Assembly: GCA_029641185.1 (NCBI GenBank)
Contig: JAPWGK010000014.1
Location: forward strand, 992,001-1,056,000
Direction: 5' to 3'
DNA: 64,000 nt
Source of the DNA: Pseudofabraea citricarpa
Taxonomy: Eukaryota > Ascomycota > Leotiomycetes > Helotiales > Dermateaceae
Below, piece after piece: positions 9,963 through 21,393 of this stretch. The translations under genes were made by a program, and so were the position numbers. How positions within the stretch are numbered: position 1 is the stretch's first letter; every line of letters starts with the position of its first letter. Under the pieces are notes generated by a model. The model worked only from the letters and a program-made list of their open reading frames with translations, ran no database searches and was not told the DNA's origin.

Positions 9963-12335
9963 TCAAGTTGCGAACGCGAATCTCTGCAGGTTCAAAGGCT
10001 GCGGTGGCAATATCATGTCATCCTCTTCCTCCTCGCTGTCGTGGATGATGTGGTCTTCACTTCCGCCCTGTGCCAGTGCACGATTCTCCGTATCATCGGC
10101 GGGGGGCAGAGGAATAGAAGCTGGCTCAACAGGCTTGGATACAACATCTTGGCAGTTTGCAAGAAGTGACCGACGAGCAGTCGTGCGATTGTTTCTCAAT
10201 CCTGTGACGGGTGTCAAAGGAGGTGTCATAGGAAGCCGAGGTCGATTTGTCGCAGAAGCTCCTAGGCTTTGTAGACCTGAGGGCATCTTGAAACATCCAA
10301 TCACAGATTTAGGCGTCGCTACATTAGATTTGGTTGCAAGTGGTATCCTAGACTTTCTCTGAGAAAGGGCTGAAGCTGGTGTGTTCAAACCATTAATATT
10401 ATTTCGAGCTTGAGGTGTTGATTCTGGTGTGGAACAGAAAGCATATTGTTTTTGAAGACTTGGTCGGATTTTAGACATTGTGTCAGAGGGTGTGGGTGGC
10501 TGCTCTGCTGAGCTAGTCATTGATGTTGAAGGGGTCAAGCTTGGTACCGTGCTTTGAGAAGTAGCAGGTTCATCGTCGCTAGACTTTGCCTCGCTGAAAA
10601 TGGGGATCTTCTTTCCTGATCTTGGACCTTGGTTCGTAAAGCCGTCGAAATCGGGGAGATCCAGCATTACGTTTTCAATCGAATCATCTGAGAATATGGT
10701 AATGTCTTCCTTCTTTGAACGTCTTGTTCGTGTGACGCGATCGGCAGTCGGACTTGGCTCTGGGGCAGATGAAAAGAAACGGCTTGTTCCAAGCCCAACC
10801 GTTTTCTTAGATGTTGGAGACAGGGTCTGGTCTAGGTCTGCACATAGTCTGGCCCGCTTAGGCTGGGGTTCAGATGTTGACCCAATTAACGTTTGGGCTT
10901 GTCCGCTTGCTCGTCGGCCTGAAGCTGGTGCTGATCGCGGGAGCTGAGGCTCAAGCTGTGTGCTGGAGCGGTGAAGGTATGATCTAGGAGCAGGGCTAGC
11001 CATCCATGGACCAGAGTTTCTGCGTAGAGCCTCTTCTTGGCTTGGTGAATATGCGAGAGTGTTGGGATCTAGTTCTTGAAGTGGTAGACGTTTGGAATTC
11101 AAGAAGGTGTCCATAGGGCCCCCCTTCTTGAGGTCATTGCACGAAACTGAGCGGTTCTGGTTTCTTGGTGTCGCATATGGTGATCTAGATATAACCCTAT
11201 TCTTCAGAGGCGCAATCAGAATTGGGAGCTTTGTCATGGGATCCAAATCGCCATTGGCAACTCCCTGGGCTATCTCGGGCTCAACGTAGGCTCCAATGAA
11301 TGGCATCTTATCTATTTCAATCGGTTGGCGAGGTTTTGTATGTAAGACTAAACTTTTGGTTTTTGGACAGTAAACTCGTTGATGTAAGAAGGTGAATTCG
11401 GCTTGGCGAAAGGCTTCGAGGTAGCCATTTGGAATTTGATGTTTGCCCTCAAATTGCAACATCCGAAGCACCTTTTCGATCGTCTTGTGCTTTCTCACAA
11501 GTCGATAAGCAGTTTTCAGACCCATGTTGTTGATACTAGCCAAATAATCACACCCACTCATAATCGTCATGGTTCGAAACTCAGTATCCGACCAGCCTGT
11601 CAGACTGACGTCTGTACAAGCACAGAAGTCCGCCTTGTTGATCTCAATGCAGGCTCCATAGTGGTCGAGTTTTGTCAAGAGACACTTGGCACCGAAAACC
11701 AATAGATCCGAATCCTCTGACAAAATACCGTCGATTACCCCAGTTCGTTCGAGATATACCATTTGAGCATCAGCCTCATAAGGCGCCACAATATACTGCA
11801 CATTGGCTACCTTTAATTCCTCTATGAGTTGCCGTGCCATCTGGGGAGAAACGTCGATTGCCTTTTGAAATTCGGCATACGCAAGGGCCTTTTTTCCTGC
11901 GTTCAACAAGTCCTGGCCCGCCCGCCTAGACTCCTCTCTTCGCTGTTTTCGATCGGCTTCGGTTGCCGCTTTGCTGGGAAGGTAATCTCCATCGAAGATC
12001 AGGAAAGGGGTGACACCGTGATGTTGTAACATTCGAACTTTATGCATACATGCATCCACAAACCTATGACGATAAGTCAGTGAGTGGTCAAATTATGAGA
12101 ACTTGATCCTACTGACTTTGTGGTTGGAATGCCCATTGCTAAATCCATAGCGCAAGCTATGGTGCTGCGGTGAAGCCATCCGTATGCATCAATTCCAAGT
12201 GTCTTGCCCTTGAACTTGCTGACGTGGGTTGGCTTTTGGATTGATTTGAGCAGAGGGAGTAAGCCTGTAGAGAGAGGTCAGCAAGCGATCTAAGAAAGAA
12301 AAAGTCGATCTAGCGGGCGTACCTTGGATCCCCAT
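9963..12335 (-). CDS. EXO1: Exonuclease 1 (Rad2/XPG family), mismatch repair and end resection
   Basis: Three exons on the minus strand, 12335-12323, 12264-12117 and 12063-9963, give 753 residues. The first coding exon is only 13 bases (ATG GGG ATC CAA G) but yields the invariant MGIQGLLPLLKS start. The N-domain shows the metal-binding acidic residues in GIDAYGWLHRS; the I-domain has APYEADAQMVYL, EDSDLLVFG and GCDYL, followed by a helix-hairpin-helix (INNMGLKTAYRLV). The C-terminal half is Ser/Pro/Thr-rich and probably disordered, as in other Exo1 proteins, and ends in DDMILPPQPLNLQRFAFAT. Exo1 is a 5'-to-3' exonuclease that works with Msh2 complexes, the gene for which lies 20 kb away in this window. 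The gene diverges from TMA16. Confidence 0.95.
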
Positions 12336-12762
12336 ATTGACGGGGGGCTTTGCGCTTCTCGAAGCACCAAGAGGAACGTCAAGATCGAAACATATACTGA
12401 GACTAGATATAAACGAGAGTATGTATCTAGAGTCGCAGAGTTAAAATGAGGCGAACGAGATTACAACACTTGTTGTAATATCGTGGGCGGCGGATGGTCG
12501 AAGGAGTTGATCGATCATTCTCAGGATGTTCGGTTGACGATGGACGACGCGCTCTGTCTTCGTCTTTTCAAAAAGCGCGTTGGTCGTAGGGGCAACGGAG
12601 CCACATTTATCCGCTAGGACGAAGCGGGGAAGCAGACCCGTCATGGGCCGATAAACAAACTTTCGTCGATAGATAGCGTAGCGAGCTCGAAAAAAAGTTG
12701 TGGTGTAGGACATTCATTCATCTCTACCAGCTCCTCAAGACAGCAATACCAGACAGACCACC
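12336..12762. promoter_or_regulatory. Shared promoter of EXO1 (-) and TMA16 (+)
   Basis: The two starts face away from each other across 427 bases. GC-rich words close to the MluI cell-cycle box (ACGCGC at 12547-12552, GCGCGT at 12575-12580) lie here, none an exact ACGCGT. A 90-codon frame on the minus strand (12713-12441) shows no family resemblance and is probably EXO1 leader sequence. Confidence 0.45.
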
Positions 12763-13481
12763 ATGCCGAAAAGCTTAGAAAAGACCCGCAAGAAGATCGC
12801 CAAGAAGAAGGGAAACATCACTGCGCTCCATGAGAACTCGAGAGATTCTCAGCGTCTGAGACGGGCGCTGATGCGAGATGATAAATTGGAGAGGGTTTCG
12901 GCGGCGAGAAAGAAGAATGATAAACCTCTGGGTATGACAATTGTCTTGAATTTTATACAAAATTTTGGTAACTGACATGCTTGTGCAAAGTTGTGAGAGC
13001 TGCATTCTTTCAAGAAGCTATTCGACAGAACGAGGGAAAACCATTGGAGCTTGACGCCGTTCAGGATCTTATTCGAGCGTAAGGCACTTCCGCTGTCCTA
13101 CTTTATATGTCCTAGTCCTGACGAAATACATATAGGTTCGTCCATCAACACGACGAGGAATACAACGCACTGAAAAAAGAAAGAAGAGCTGGGCGACCTG
13201 CAAGCACAAGAGAAGACATCCTCCGAATGAAGATTGCAACGGATGAGAAAGAATACGAGAACGGATTCTGTATGTGAACCTGTCCATTGTCCAGTTATGT
13301 TTAAAGTATACAGGCTAATATTCAAGCATCAGATCTCCCAGATTTGACATTGGAAGAGAACGCCATCTACCTAGATAGATGGGAAGGCGACTGGTCCTAT
13401 TTATCGACGTTAAAATGGGTTCGGGTAACCAGTGCTGGTGGAGTAGCACCGTCAATTTTTCCTCCCAAGGGTCAATCATGA
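12763..13481 (+). CDS. TMA16: Tma16-like translation machinery-associated protein
   Basis: Four exons, 12763-12931, 12991-13078, 13136-13269 and 13327-13481, give 181 residues, close to the roughly 180 of yeast Tma16. The N-terminus is very basic (MPKSLEKTRKKIAKKKGNI), followed by charged helices (RRALMRDDKLERVSAARKKN, AAFFQEAIRQNEGKPLELD) and the C-terminal part LPDLTLEENAIYLDRWEGD, which is characteristic of the family. Tma16 co-purifies with ribosomes and binds late nuclear pre-60S particles. The family call rests on the overall pattern; the small size and the intron-joined frame make chance unlikely. Confidence 0.88.
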
Positions 13482-14108
13482 AAGTCTTAGATGCATGCAT
13501 GGTAATTGGCGTTCAAGAAGGTTACATATCGGCTGGTTGGCGTTGAGGAGACACTAAAGGGCTAAAATACTTGATAGTTTTTTATATAAAGATGACGAGA
13601 TTTATCTTTGTTTCCAGCAGATGCTGACATTTGCAGTCCTTGTGATAGTTAGTACTTCTTAAGTCTTCATTGAATTTTGTTCGGTGTATAAGTGATTCTA
13701 CTCAAGTATGCAACACCTATTGACTTAACAAAGCAACAAGTCAATGTAGTACAGGTTTTCACATTTTTATTTATTGCACATTGAGGTCTACCTATATAGT
13801 AGAAATTTTGTTTCGTGATAGCAGTCCGGAAATATCAAAACAGTTGTATTAGTGACAATTTCATTTGTTCTGAGACTCCCCTGCTGTAAACCTGGCAAGG
13901 AATTTTGAAAGCACAACAAAAATCAAAGCATATTTGCAGACAAGTAATACCGTCATCCATAATCCTTCATTGTTCATTATGTAGCAGGTTTTACTACGCT
14001 AAGGTATCTCGATTGATACATGATATACAGTGGTGCTTTTACAAGAGTGGAAATAGTATGAAGACAACAGGTGAAGATGTAGGGGGTCGACCATTCAGGT
14101 CCACATGC
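13482..14108. other. Convergent 3' spacer, TMA16 and MAM33
   Basis: AT-rich DNA holding two 3' ends. No gene seen. Confidence 0.6.
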
Positions 14109-15047
14109 TTAGGCAGCAATAAATCCCTTGACGTTGGACAACCAGTTCAAGTACTCCTTCTGCTCCTTCATATCGATGTAGTCTGGTACGAAGATGGCGA
14201 GAGCGGTGTTAATTCCACGCTCATCCAAGTATCTCTCCAACAGAACCTGGAGATCCTCGTCCAAATTGCCGAATGGTGGGCCGACGTACATGTCCTGTCT
14301 CTCATGTGTCTTCTCAGCAGTTTTGGCGTGGGCATGGGCGGCATCGGTATAGTAGTAGACGTTGTCAATGATGATAGAACCCTCTTGAGCAACAGTCTCA
14401 ACGGCAAGAGCACCCTTGCCAGCCTTCTCGATTATGATGTTAACCCGAGCTGGGAAAGTAGAATCTTGCTCTCCATCCTGGGCTGCCTCAGCATCTAGAG
14501 CATCCTCTGGTGCCTGCTTGAAAGACTTGGGGTTTCCTTCGTTGATGTTGTCCGAATCCAAATCCTCGTCAGCAAGCGCAGGGTCTTCGTAATCGTTTTC
14601 TGGGTCCATGTTCAAATCTGCGATAGAGAAGGTAATGCGGATCCTGAAAAATATTAGATTCTAAATTCTATCTCGTGACAATTTGTGAGGTACATACTTC
14701 TCGTCACCGAATTGTCTAGTAAGAACAACCTCTTCTTGGCCAGGTGTGTCTGTGATCTTGAAAGGGCTGTTCTCAAGGTATTCGGTGATGCTGGCAGGTG
14801 TAGGGTCGGCATCCTTCATCTCATTCTCCATCTGTATCTCGGACTCAATCTTTGCTATTAACTCCTCATCTCCATCGGCCTTTGATCTGCGGTTCGATGT
14901 TGAAAATGCAGCAGCATATTGTGTTCTAGCCGTCCATGAGGATTGTAACAGGGAGCTGGTTCGTGCTGCTGGCCTCTTAACGGCGGAGGTTGTTAATCTG
15001 GAAACAGCTCGGGGCGCAGAGCGGGCGAATGATCGAATTGAAAGCAT
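14109..15047 (-). CDS. MAM33: Mitochondrial p32/gC1qBP family protein (Mam33-like)
   Basis: Two exons, 15047-14698 and 14643-14109, give 294 residues. The N-terminus (MLSIRSFARSAPRAVSRLTT) is a strong mitochondrial presequence, followed by AFSTSNRRSKADGDEELIAK, where the acidic mature protein begins. The body contains ENSPFKITDTPGQEEVVLTR, RITFSIADLN and the C-terminal helical segment LQVLLERYLDERGINTALA, characteristic of the acidic, doughnut-shaped p32 trimer. In yeast Mam33 is a matrix protein needed for efficient mitochondrial translation and respiration. Asp/Glu-rich loops are as expected. Confidence 0.93.
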
Positions 15048-15670
15048 ATTGGTCGTTTTTGAAAAACAGAAAAGACTAATTGGAATGATTGTTGATGGAA
15101 GTGATGATAGAGTCCTCGGGGAATAACTTGCAAGCTTGATGGGAACTTTTCTTAGCGCGAGGCTACATCTTGTTGCCTAAGGCGACTACAGCCCCTTTTA
15201 CGGATTTTGCAGGGCCGGTTCGCAATTAGGCGATGGGAAAGCAATGTAAAAAGTATTATTCCTCATTTGCAACGGCTAAATTTCACTAGCATTGAATTTG
15301 AAGCTATCCTTAAAGATTGTCTTTGTTTCAACCCTTATAATTAGACTTGTTTCAGAAAGAATAGTGACTTTAAAACGACAAGAGGTCCAAACGGTCTGAA
15401 ATGGCTAACTACGCTAAATAGTATAGTACCCTAGTGTGAGTTTGTGGGAAATATGTAAATCATCTCATGTAAATTCTGGCTTGGTTCTTCGTATACATCG
15501 TTTGATAGACTCCATGCATTGTTATATTAGTATACTAGCCTGTTTCAGATACTCTAATTATACCTATGTATGAATCTCTAGCTACATCTGTCACCAATTC
15601 TCATTCCGTCCTCTTTTTATAGGGCCAATCTTCAAGGAGATAAATAGTTACAAAGGATTTTTTCTTGTGT
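15048..15670. other. Intergenic, MAM33 promoter and eIF2B-epsilon 3' end
   Basis: AT-rich spacer. No gene, tRNA or repeat seen. Confidence 0.6.
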
Positions 15671-18012
15671 TTAATCACTATCATCTTCATCGCTGCTCTC
15701 CTCTTCCTCAGCCTCGTTCAACCAGTTTATAAAGACACCGGTCTTAGCCCTGACCCTCTTCAACTCCTCGTCCTCAGCATCACCCAGTTCCTCAGCCTCC
15801 TCCCACCATTTCAAATATGCCTCTTCCTCGAGTACTTCCATTTCATACAACTTTTGGCTGATCGCTGCCAGGATAATAGCACCGTTATTCCTATGCACGA
15901 GGTCCTTTTGCAGTGCTCGAATAAAGTCGACCTGATCATCTTCCCTCTTATCCAAGCCAATTGCGACCTCTTTCAAGAATTTTTCTGCTCCGTTTAAACC
16001 GAATGCTTGAGCGGCTGCTTTACTAGCTTCGAGTCTCTCATTCTCAACTAATTGTGATATGCGTTTCGTGAAGGCAACAGCTATGGCACGTCGAATTTGG
16101 TGGTCAGTGGCATCATTTGATAGACGTAGACCCATAAACTCTAGCTTGGCTGAATCAAAATCTCCGCTTTCTTTCAGAGTATCGAGAAGACCTGCCACGG
16201 CATCGTGATGAAAGTTTTCATTATTGCTGCCCCCTTGCTCGTCCTCGGATATGGACCCTGCAAAACTGGAAAGACGAGAACGAGGCACTATTTCGGATCC
16301 TCCACTGATAGATGAGGATACTGTGGATATAGATTCCGAAGATATGTTGAGATGGGCTGTGGAGTAAACAAGGGTTGAATGGAAAACATCTGACTCCTCT
16401 TCTAACTCATCGTCATCTTCGAATGTGTAACCTTCACCACCGCTGCCAACAACAGCCGCATCGGTTGGCACGGGCGACAATGGCCCATCTTCATCATCCT
16501 CTGGCCTCTGCTTCGCTCGGGTTATTCGTGAACCTTCTGGAATGTCTTTGTTGTCGGCAATCCGCACACCATATGATATTAGAGCACCTGATTGAATGTT
16601 ACAATTCTTGCCAATAACGGCCTCACCCGCGACAATGGCTCTGGTAATTACAGCACCATCGGCAACTGTCACATCATCCCAGATGTAGGCATCTTGAATA
16701 GTGACGTTCTTCCCAATTAGGCACCGTCGGCCGATCGTACTGTTGGTTACTACGCTGCCATCGCCAATACTGGTATCCTTTCCCAAAACTGTCCTCTTTC
16801 CCACTTTGCAAGTCCTTGCCAAAATGACTCCATTCTCTTTGCATAGCCCTCCTCTTTCGAACTTGTAGCTTTGATCATTGAGAAGGTTGCTGTCTGGGAC
16901 AAGTGGGTAAGTCCACCTTCCAAGTACATCCTTGCTAACGGCTTCATATGCTTGTAGATTTGCGACCCTAGCAGCATAGTGGTTGGAAACAATCTCTGTG
17001 TGTATAGTCTTGCCATTCAGCTCGAAATCCTTCAAAACTCCATGTAAGAAATGCCGCCTAGGAACCTCATAATCGAATGACTCAGCCCACAATGCTAATA
17101 CGTCAGGCGTGCAAATATCGATCCCACAGTCAATCAAATCGGTTCTGATCTCGATTTCGCTATGTTCCTTCAAGAGGTCCGGGTCGAGATTAACATATCT
17201 GTTTGCTTGCAACGGATGCATTTCTTCATAGTGTAAGCATCGGCTCTTGGATGGGTCGTTCACGAAGACAGGCGTTATGCCCTGCGCCTTTGTTCGATGG
17301 TCATCCAGTCCACCAGAACGTAGAATTAACGTCATGATGGCATCCTTGTTCGCCAGTCTCCTCGCCCTGTGCGCAGATAGCGCAGCATCTATTGGAAGGT
17401 TCGAAACCAGGTCTCCATGCACGAGCAGGAAGTCGCCAACTATCACATCGCGGGCATCCAAATCCCGCATAGCATCACCAACTGAGCGTGCTGTAGTTTT
17501 CATGATCTCAAGCTTTGTAAACGGTGAGGCCGGAGATGTTGGGGGGTACCATTTTGAAGATTGGATATAGCGGTCGACTTCGTCGGTATGTGAGCCACAG
17601 TAAATATGGACATCGGAGACACCAGACATGGCGAGGAATTCAAGGGTGTATTCAATGAGTGGTGTATTTGCCAGTGGCAGCAGACACTAGAGACAGTATC
17701 AGCCATTTTCCCCCGTCATATGCTGCCATGCTACGCCATTGTGTAGCTCGATGCCATCCATACCCTAGGCTTCTCCAATGTGAAGGGATTGAATCTTGTC
17801 TCGTAAGAATCTGCAAGAATCTACAAACAGTCAGCAAGTCTGGCCAATTTCAAAGATGGTGACTGCATCTCCTCTCAGTAGGCACATACAACAGCTTGCA
17901 GAGTCTCTTCTCTCTCATCTTCCACTTTTTTTCCTCCGCTCGCAGCCTTCTTCCCTTTCGAGGCAGCCTTCCCCCCACCAGCGCCCTTGGGTGGCTTTTG
18001 CGCGTGCGCCAT
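15671..18012 (-). CDS. GCD6: Translation initiation factor eIF2B epsilon subunit (Gcd6-like)
   Basis: Three exons, 18012-17890, 17820-17764 and 17686-15671, give 731 residues. A Lys/Gly/Ala-rich leader precedes the nucleotidyltransferase-like domain, which starts with QAVILADSYETRFNPF and continues KPRCLLPLANTPLIEYTLEF; both segments exist only after splicing. Left-handed beta-helix hexapeptides follow (GKDTSIGDGSVVTNSTIGRR, IGKNVTIQDAYIWDDVTVAD). The C-terminal W2 domain (about residues 560-731) has the aromatic/acidic boxes, for example LKWWEEAEELG and FINWLNEAEEEESSDEDD. This subunit is the catalytic part of the guanine-nucleotide exchange factor that recycles eIF2-GDP and is the target of the integrated stress response. 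The gene is essential in yeast. Confidence 0.95.
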
Positions 18013-19143
18013 GCTGCACTACGGACGGACTCAAACCGAACCCAGGGTATATGATCCGAATTGTGAGTGTGGAGATACTATGTTGGCAGAAGTACACAAG
18101 ATTTCGACCGTGGAGGGGGGAGGTCAAACAATGACGCCAAGATGCAATGCACAGTGTAGTTGGAGGCTGACGAGCTTGCAGGCGTTGAGTCAGAGAGTCA
18201 GAGCATTTTAGCACAACCCGAAGATCTGGTCTCGCTAAGGGGCTTAGCTTCGGCCCGCAGCACGAACAACGTGAAAGGCCTCGAACATTGAAGGATGGGC
18301 CGACCTGAGGCCTAGACCTCCTGGACCTTCTGGGGCATGGAAAGTATATTACAACGTCAGTCCCTCTCTTTCTGTTGCGCACTCGTCCTTCTTTGCAAGC
18401 TGAAAAATGCATTGCTCGACTCGAACTATTCTCACGAACCACCCCGCTCTAGCGTACCTACACTTCACATGACGAATCCCGAAGCTCGGATACCTGAGCG
18501 AGCCGTCCGCCAACTCCCAACTCCCAACTCCCAACTCCCAACTCCCCCACGTAGCGCACGGGAAGCAATTCACAACATGCATATGATGCAACACAGCGAG
18601 GAGAGATTAAATGCTGGTTTTTGTTTGTCAAATGGTATAGTCGTCTGACTACAATAAATATCAAACGCCAAAGATGAACACCAATGCGTTCACGTAAGCT
18701 CGATCGCAGCCTAGACCTAATGCCCCCAAACGCCTCTGAAGTCTTAACACAACTCCCCTATATCCACGCCTAAATACTCGAGCCACCGAAATAGCCCGGT
18801 CGATTACATATCAACCATGTAATACGCGCCATATATACAAGAAAACGGGTGGAAGATGGTGGTTAAGCATCTGAGCTAGATAGAGGGGAAATCCTTCCAG
18901 GGTATCATCACTGGAGGAGCCTGACATGATTGTATCCCGCAGCAATCAGTCTGTGGCAACCGATGCTACTTTTACGGAATGGCCATTCCCAGCGGCCGAG
19001 GGTTGGAAAAGCTGAAAAGTAATGAGAATTGTATTCGTGGCGTCTCTTCCCTCTCGGCTTGCGAACCGGTCCCACGGCCAAGGAAGCCTATCCCGTCCGA
19101 GTCTGGCCTGTGGTAAGACTTTAGACAATGGCCTTGCTTAGGA
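18013..19143. other. Intergenic with a small 7-bp tandem repeat
   Basis: The spacer holds the eIF2B-epsilon promoter and the SKN7 3' end. Five head-to-tail copies of AACTCCC lie at 18512-18546. No gene seen. Confidence 0.6.
18512..18546. repeat. Tandem repeat (AACTCCC)x5
   Basis: Five perfect 7-base units in a row. It is a simple microsatellite-like expansion with no visible partner elements. Confidence 0.9.
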
Positions 19144-21393
19144 TTAGAAAGCTCCCGGCGGCGCTTGATACATCCTCTGCCGTTTATGGTCCGCGTGCTC
19201 TTCAGGGTTAGGGCCACCGGTCATGTCTGACATTACCCTACGATGTGGGCCGGCACGAGGCGCGGAAGAACCCATCGTTGAGTTCGGTGGTTGGTATCCT
19301 GACTGTGCATGGGAGACATGGGGATGCTGTTGCTGGGGATGAGAAGGTCCCATGGAGTAGGGGCCATAATTCCCTGGGACATTCGTCACAGGTGATGTGC
19401 TTGGTATCTGAGGCGAATGCCATGAAGACGCTGTCACAGGAGATTTACCAGGAGAGGTCTCATCCTTCATTGATTGTGGCGCCGATAATTGACCAGCCAT
19501 GGTTAGGTTCAACGGTGCTTGAGTCTGACTTGGCGTGACAAACGTACCAGGCTGAGCCATTTGGTTCTGGCCTTGGAAAGTGGCCCCCTTTTTAAAGTGC
19601 GGTAGGTTCTTTTCCAAAGCTCGAAGCATACCTTCTTTAGTGAAAGGTTTGGGAAGCACATCATTCATACCTGGCAAGTATCAGCTGTAATGCTCGGGCG
19701 CAAGAGAATGGCTGGCAACTTACCATAACGGAAATACATGTCAATGTCATCAAGTCGAATATTGGAAGTCATTGCGATAATTGGAAGCTGTGGCCGGATC
19801 TCTCTTATGCAAACGGTAGCAGAAACTCCATCCAGATGGGGCATAATGATATCCATTAGAACCAGGTCAAATTGGCTCGAACCGCTATTGATCTTGTTAA
19901 CAGCCTCCAGCCCATCACGCTACGAGTGCGTTAGTTTGATGCAGTCTTCGTACAGACACGGCAGACTTACAGCGGTCTCTACTCCACATTCGAATGCCTG
20001 CAAAAACTTGGAGCCTATGCGCGCACAAATCCCGTCGTCCTCAACAAGCAGGATTCTAGGTTTGAGTACACCCCAAGGCGAATTTATGGTGCTCTTCTTC
20101 CTCCCTGGTACATCATTCTCCGGGATCATTTCAGGCATCGGATCAGTATGAAGCATTCCACTAGGAGGTAAGGCATAAGGTATATTGTTAATGTGTTCGC
20201 TGTCAACGGGGTCGATTCCATTAGTGTGGCCTACAGGATATACCATATTATCGAGGTCATTATTTCCTGGATACAATGGAGCAGTAGCAGAGGTAGCATT
20301 AGAACTAGGACCAATAGTAGAACTAGTCTGATCGCTTGGAGGCGTCGAGTAGTCGTTGCGATGATGAAGATCATCAGCCATCTTGGCCAGCTCCATGCTA
20401 GGGAGAGTATCGGCAGAAAATTTATCCAAGAGCTCAGAAGCTTGTTGTAGAGGCGATGCTGGATGGTCGTCTGCATCTGCAGATGAGCCACCCATCATGT
20501 TTGGGCCAGAATTATTGGAATACGGCCCACCCATGCGACTGTTACGTCTTTGAGTATTGTCGACGTTATGTAGAAATCCCATCACCTTGTGCATGACTCC
20601 ATCATGTGCCTTTACAAATTTCTGTAGTTGAACTACCTGCTGCAATAAGACTACATGGCCATGCGATAGTTCTTGGTACCGGTCCGACATGGATTGAAGT
20701 TGGTGCTGGTATGCTACTAGTTGACCATTTAGCAGTTCTATCTGCTGTGCGGCCTGCGTTGAGTAACCCGCTTCTTCCAGCCCTTGAGGTTGCTTTCGAG
20801 GCGCCGGCGCTTTTCGCCTGATGTTATCTAACGAATCTTTTTTGTCTGCTTGAAACTCAGGATGCCTGAATTCCCACGCCTGCATACTGTCAGTTCGGTT
20901 CTCAAAGATATGGGTCGGCGGTGGGACAAACATTCGGCCCATATGGAGATGGCGTATTGTCTTCATTATTCTGCCGTACTTTGTGGAAGTCGTATTTGTT
21001 GAGCTGGCGCACGAAACTGGCAAAATTGCTATGCTTGAAATGCTTGGGCAAGATCAACTTGGTAAACTTTTCGTTCTGCACTGTATGTCAACCTCGCGCC
21101 CTCCCCAGGTCTTCTTTCTCACCGTCGCATACCTCTAGCACAACAAAACTCTGCCCTCCCTCCCCCCACCTCACAATCGAGTCGTGCGACGGGTCCTCCA
21201 ACATCCTGTGTCTGGTTAGCTACCTATGTCGTCATTGCCGCGGATGCCATCCATGGAGTGCTCACTTATACAACTTCCGAACCTGCATGCAAAGTCAGCC
21301 ACCAGCATCATCACCAAACTCCGAGCGCAGACTTACGAAGTCGCTCGAGTTGTTGGCCGAGGGGCCTCCCATCATATCTCCACCTTTATCCAT
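19144..21393 (-). CDS. SKN7: Skn7/Prr1-type response regulator transcription factor
   Basis: Seven exons, 21393-21337, 21282-21266, 21205-21133, 21075-20932, 20879-19971, 19919-19724 and 19670-19144, give 640 residues. The first five exons assemble an HSF-type DNA-binding domain: [62 protein letters not shown] and [10 protein letters not shown] coiled-coil follows (about 165-230), then a Ser/Pro/Asn-rich linker. The receiver domain starts [17 protein letters not shown], with the phospho-acceptor Asp in LVLMDIIMP and the conserved Lys in DVLPKPF. Skn7 receives phosphate from the Sln1-Ypd1 relay and controls oxidative-stress and cell-wall genes. Exon 2 is only 17 bases. The start is the first ATG in frame of the spliced model; upstream non-coding exons are possible. 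Confidence 0.93.

Noticed and set aside
12441..12713. 90-codon frame upstream of EXO1 on the same strand
   Set aside because: It overlaps the expected EXO1 leader and promoter, and shows no family resemblance.
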